Source of the DNA: Acetobacteraceae bacterium
GTDB taxonomy: Bacteria > Pseudomonadota > Alphaproteobacteria > Acetobacterales > Acetobacteraceae
Assembly: GCA_003164135.1 (NCBI GenBank)
Contig: PLSD01000134.1
Span: 9,203-63,948 of the forward strand
Reading direction: 5' to 3'
DNA: 54,746 bases
The stretch's first letter is position 1; each line of letters starts with the position of its first letter. The translations under genes were made by a program, and so were the position numbers. Under the pieces are notes generated by a model that was not told where the DNA came from, searched no databases, and saw only the letters and a list, made by a program, of their open reading frames with translations. Positions 53,810 to 54,746 of the stretch are shown one piece after another.

Positions 53810-54661
53810 ATGAGCAGCCCAGCCCATTCGGCAACCGACCAGATCAAATCCACCGTCCCGCACCCGTACCACCTGGTCGACCCCAGCATCTGGCCGCTCT
53901 GCGGCGGCGTCGCCGCGATGACCACCTTCGCCGGCATCATCTTCGCCGCGCATTTTCATAACTACATCCTGCTCGGCCTCGGCCTGCTCTTCGTGGCCTC
54001 CACCATGTTCGTCTGGTGGCGCGATGTGGTGCGCGAAGCCCGCACCCCCGGCATGCATAAACTCATCACCCAGATCGGCCTGCGCTACGGCATGGCGCTG
54101 TTCATCACCTCGGAAGTGATGTTCTTCGTCTCCTTCTTCTGGAACTACTTCAATTATTTCTTCTACCCGGACAAAATGGGCACCGCCTTCGCGCCGGTGT
54201 GGCCGCCCCATGGCGTTACCACCATCGACCCGTTCGCCATCCCGCTGTTCAACACCATGGACCTGCTGCTTTCGGGCACCACCATCACCTGGGCGCATCA
54301 TTGCCTGCTGGAAGGTGACAACAAAGGCACCGTGCGCGGCTTGGCCGTCACCGTGCTGCTCGGCGTGATGTTCCTTTGCGGGCAGGCCTGGGAATACACG
54401 CATTCGCCGTTCCCCTTCTACCACGGCGGCATTTTCTCCTCCTCTTTCTTCATCGCCACCGGCTTCCACGGCGTGCACGTCATCATCGGCACCATCTTCC
54501 TCACCGTCTGCCTGTACCGCGCCATGAAGGGCCAGTTCACCCCAGAACGCCACTTCGGCTTCGAAGCCGCCGCCTGGTACTGGCACTTCGTCGACGTCGT
54601 GTGGCTGTTCCTCTTCGTGTGCATCTACTTCCTCGGCCGCAGCGCGATCGTTGCCGGGTAA
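53810..54661 (+). CDS. coxC: Cytochrome c oxidase subunit III
   Basis: 283 residues with seven membrane helices and the subunit III marks WPLCGG, FWWRDVVREA-like loop (VWWRDVVREA), ITSEVMFFVSFFW and FHGVHVIIGTIFL near the C-terminus, ending with WYWHFVDVVWLFLF. Last cox gene before the window end, and followed directly by a palindromic element. Confidence 0.96.
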   Translation: MSSPAHSATDQIKSTVPHPYHLVDPSIWPLCGGVAAMTTFAGIIFAAHFHNYILLGLGLLFVASTMFVWWRDVVREARTPGMHKLITQIGLRYGMALFITSEVMFFVSFFWNYFNYFFYPDKMGTAFAPVWPPHGVTTIDPFAIPLFNTMDLLLSGTTITWAHHCLLEGDNKGTVRGLAVTVLLGVMFLCGQAWEYTHSPFPFYHGGIFSSSFFIATGFHGVHVIIGTIFLTVCLYRAMKGQFTPERHFGFEAAAWYWHFVDVVWLFLFVCIYFLGRSAIVAG

Positions 54662-54746
54662 TCAGGCCAGGGCTCTGCCCTGGACCCGCCGGGGCCTGAG
54701 GCCCCGGTCCCCCATTAGTTGGGGGATTGGGCGGGAGGGGTATCCC
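54662..54746. repeat. Left half of a palindromic element, cut by the window end
   Basis: The outer hairpin is CCAGGGC TCT GCCCTGG (54667-54683) and the inner hairpin CCGGGGCC TGA GGCCCCGG (54689-54707). The start of a core arm ends in GGGCGGGAGGGGTATCCC. The last 17 bases before the final C are the reverse complement of bases 1-17 of the window. Confidence 0.85.

Overview
The window looks like one contig from the chromosome of a high-GC alphaproteobacterium, most probably a member of the Acetobacteraceae (acetic acid / acidophilic lineage). The inference rests on a succinyl-CoA:acetate CoA-transferase of the AarC type, squalene-hopene cyclase, a Rhodobacter-type phosphatidylethanolamine methyltransferase, a SAM-II riboswitch before metZ, and the alphaproteobacterial origin neighbourhood ppsR / hemE. 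Nearly everything is ordinary housekeeping sequence. No phage, plasmid backbone, CRISPR array or intact insertion sequence was seen.

Layout. 0-8 kb: an acidic DUF1877-like protein, metZ with its SAM-II riboswitch, tRNA-Gly(CCC), a candidate small RNA on the minus strand, a LysR regulator with trxB, then divergently an Lrp/AsnC regulator overlapping a CtaG-type oxidase assembly protein, and aarC. 8-16 kb: ftsE-ftsX-ydcF-plsC; a minus-strand MarR / OmpR-type / EnvZ-type set; ilvE. 16.5-16.9 kb: the likely chromosomal replication origin, between ppsR (minus) and hemE (plus), with DnaA boxes and an AT-rich stretch. 17-20 kb: the haem operon hemE-hemH-HAD-hemJ. 20-30.5 kb, all minus: SDR and acyltransferase; dapF-ftsY; galU-pgmG; and a tightly overlapping three-gene operon (secreted alpha/beta hydrolase, polytopic spermidine-synthase-like protein, Tat-exported PCMT-like methyltransferase). 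30.6-44 kb: sterol-desaturase-like protein, PAP2 phosphatase-MFS pair, ogt-qor, a frameshifted lipoprotein gene, hrpB, a DsbD/ScsB-like protein, a DHA2 efflux pump, rdgB-yqgE and a peroxiredoxin. 44-49.7 kb: lipid and envelope functions (GT2-GtrA fusion, GT39, shc, pmtA). 50-54.7 kb: the aa3-type cytochrome c oxidase operon coxB-coxA-ctaB-coxF-coxC.

The most striking feature not explained by genes is a family of modular, about 200-bp, nearly palindromic intergenic elements. There are six full or nearly full copies and several solo or truncated pieces. Each has an outer hairpin and an inner hairpin on either side of a 22-29 bp core stem. Modules are swapped between copies, and paired arms carry compensatory changes. 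One copy shows a precise deletion between short direct repeats, and one appears to supply the start codon and N-terminus of a PAP2 phosphatase. Both window ends lie inside the core stem of such an element, which suggests that the contig broke there.

Functionally the window joins membrane and envelope biology (FtsEX, PlsC, hopanoid cyclase, PmtA, sugar nucleotides, glycosyltransferases) with respiration and haem supply (hemE/H/J, ctaB, cox genes, CtaG). The three-gene operon at 26.2-30.5 kb is the best candidate for an undescribed system: two SAM-fold enzymes and a hydrolase whose soluble parts are all predicted to lie outside the cytoplasm.
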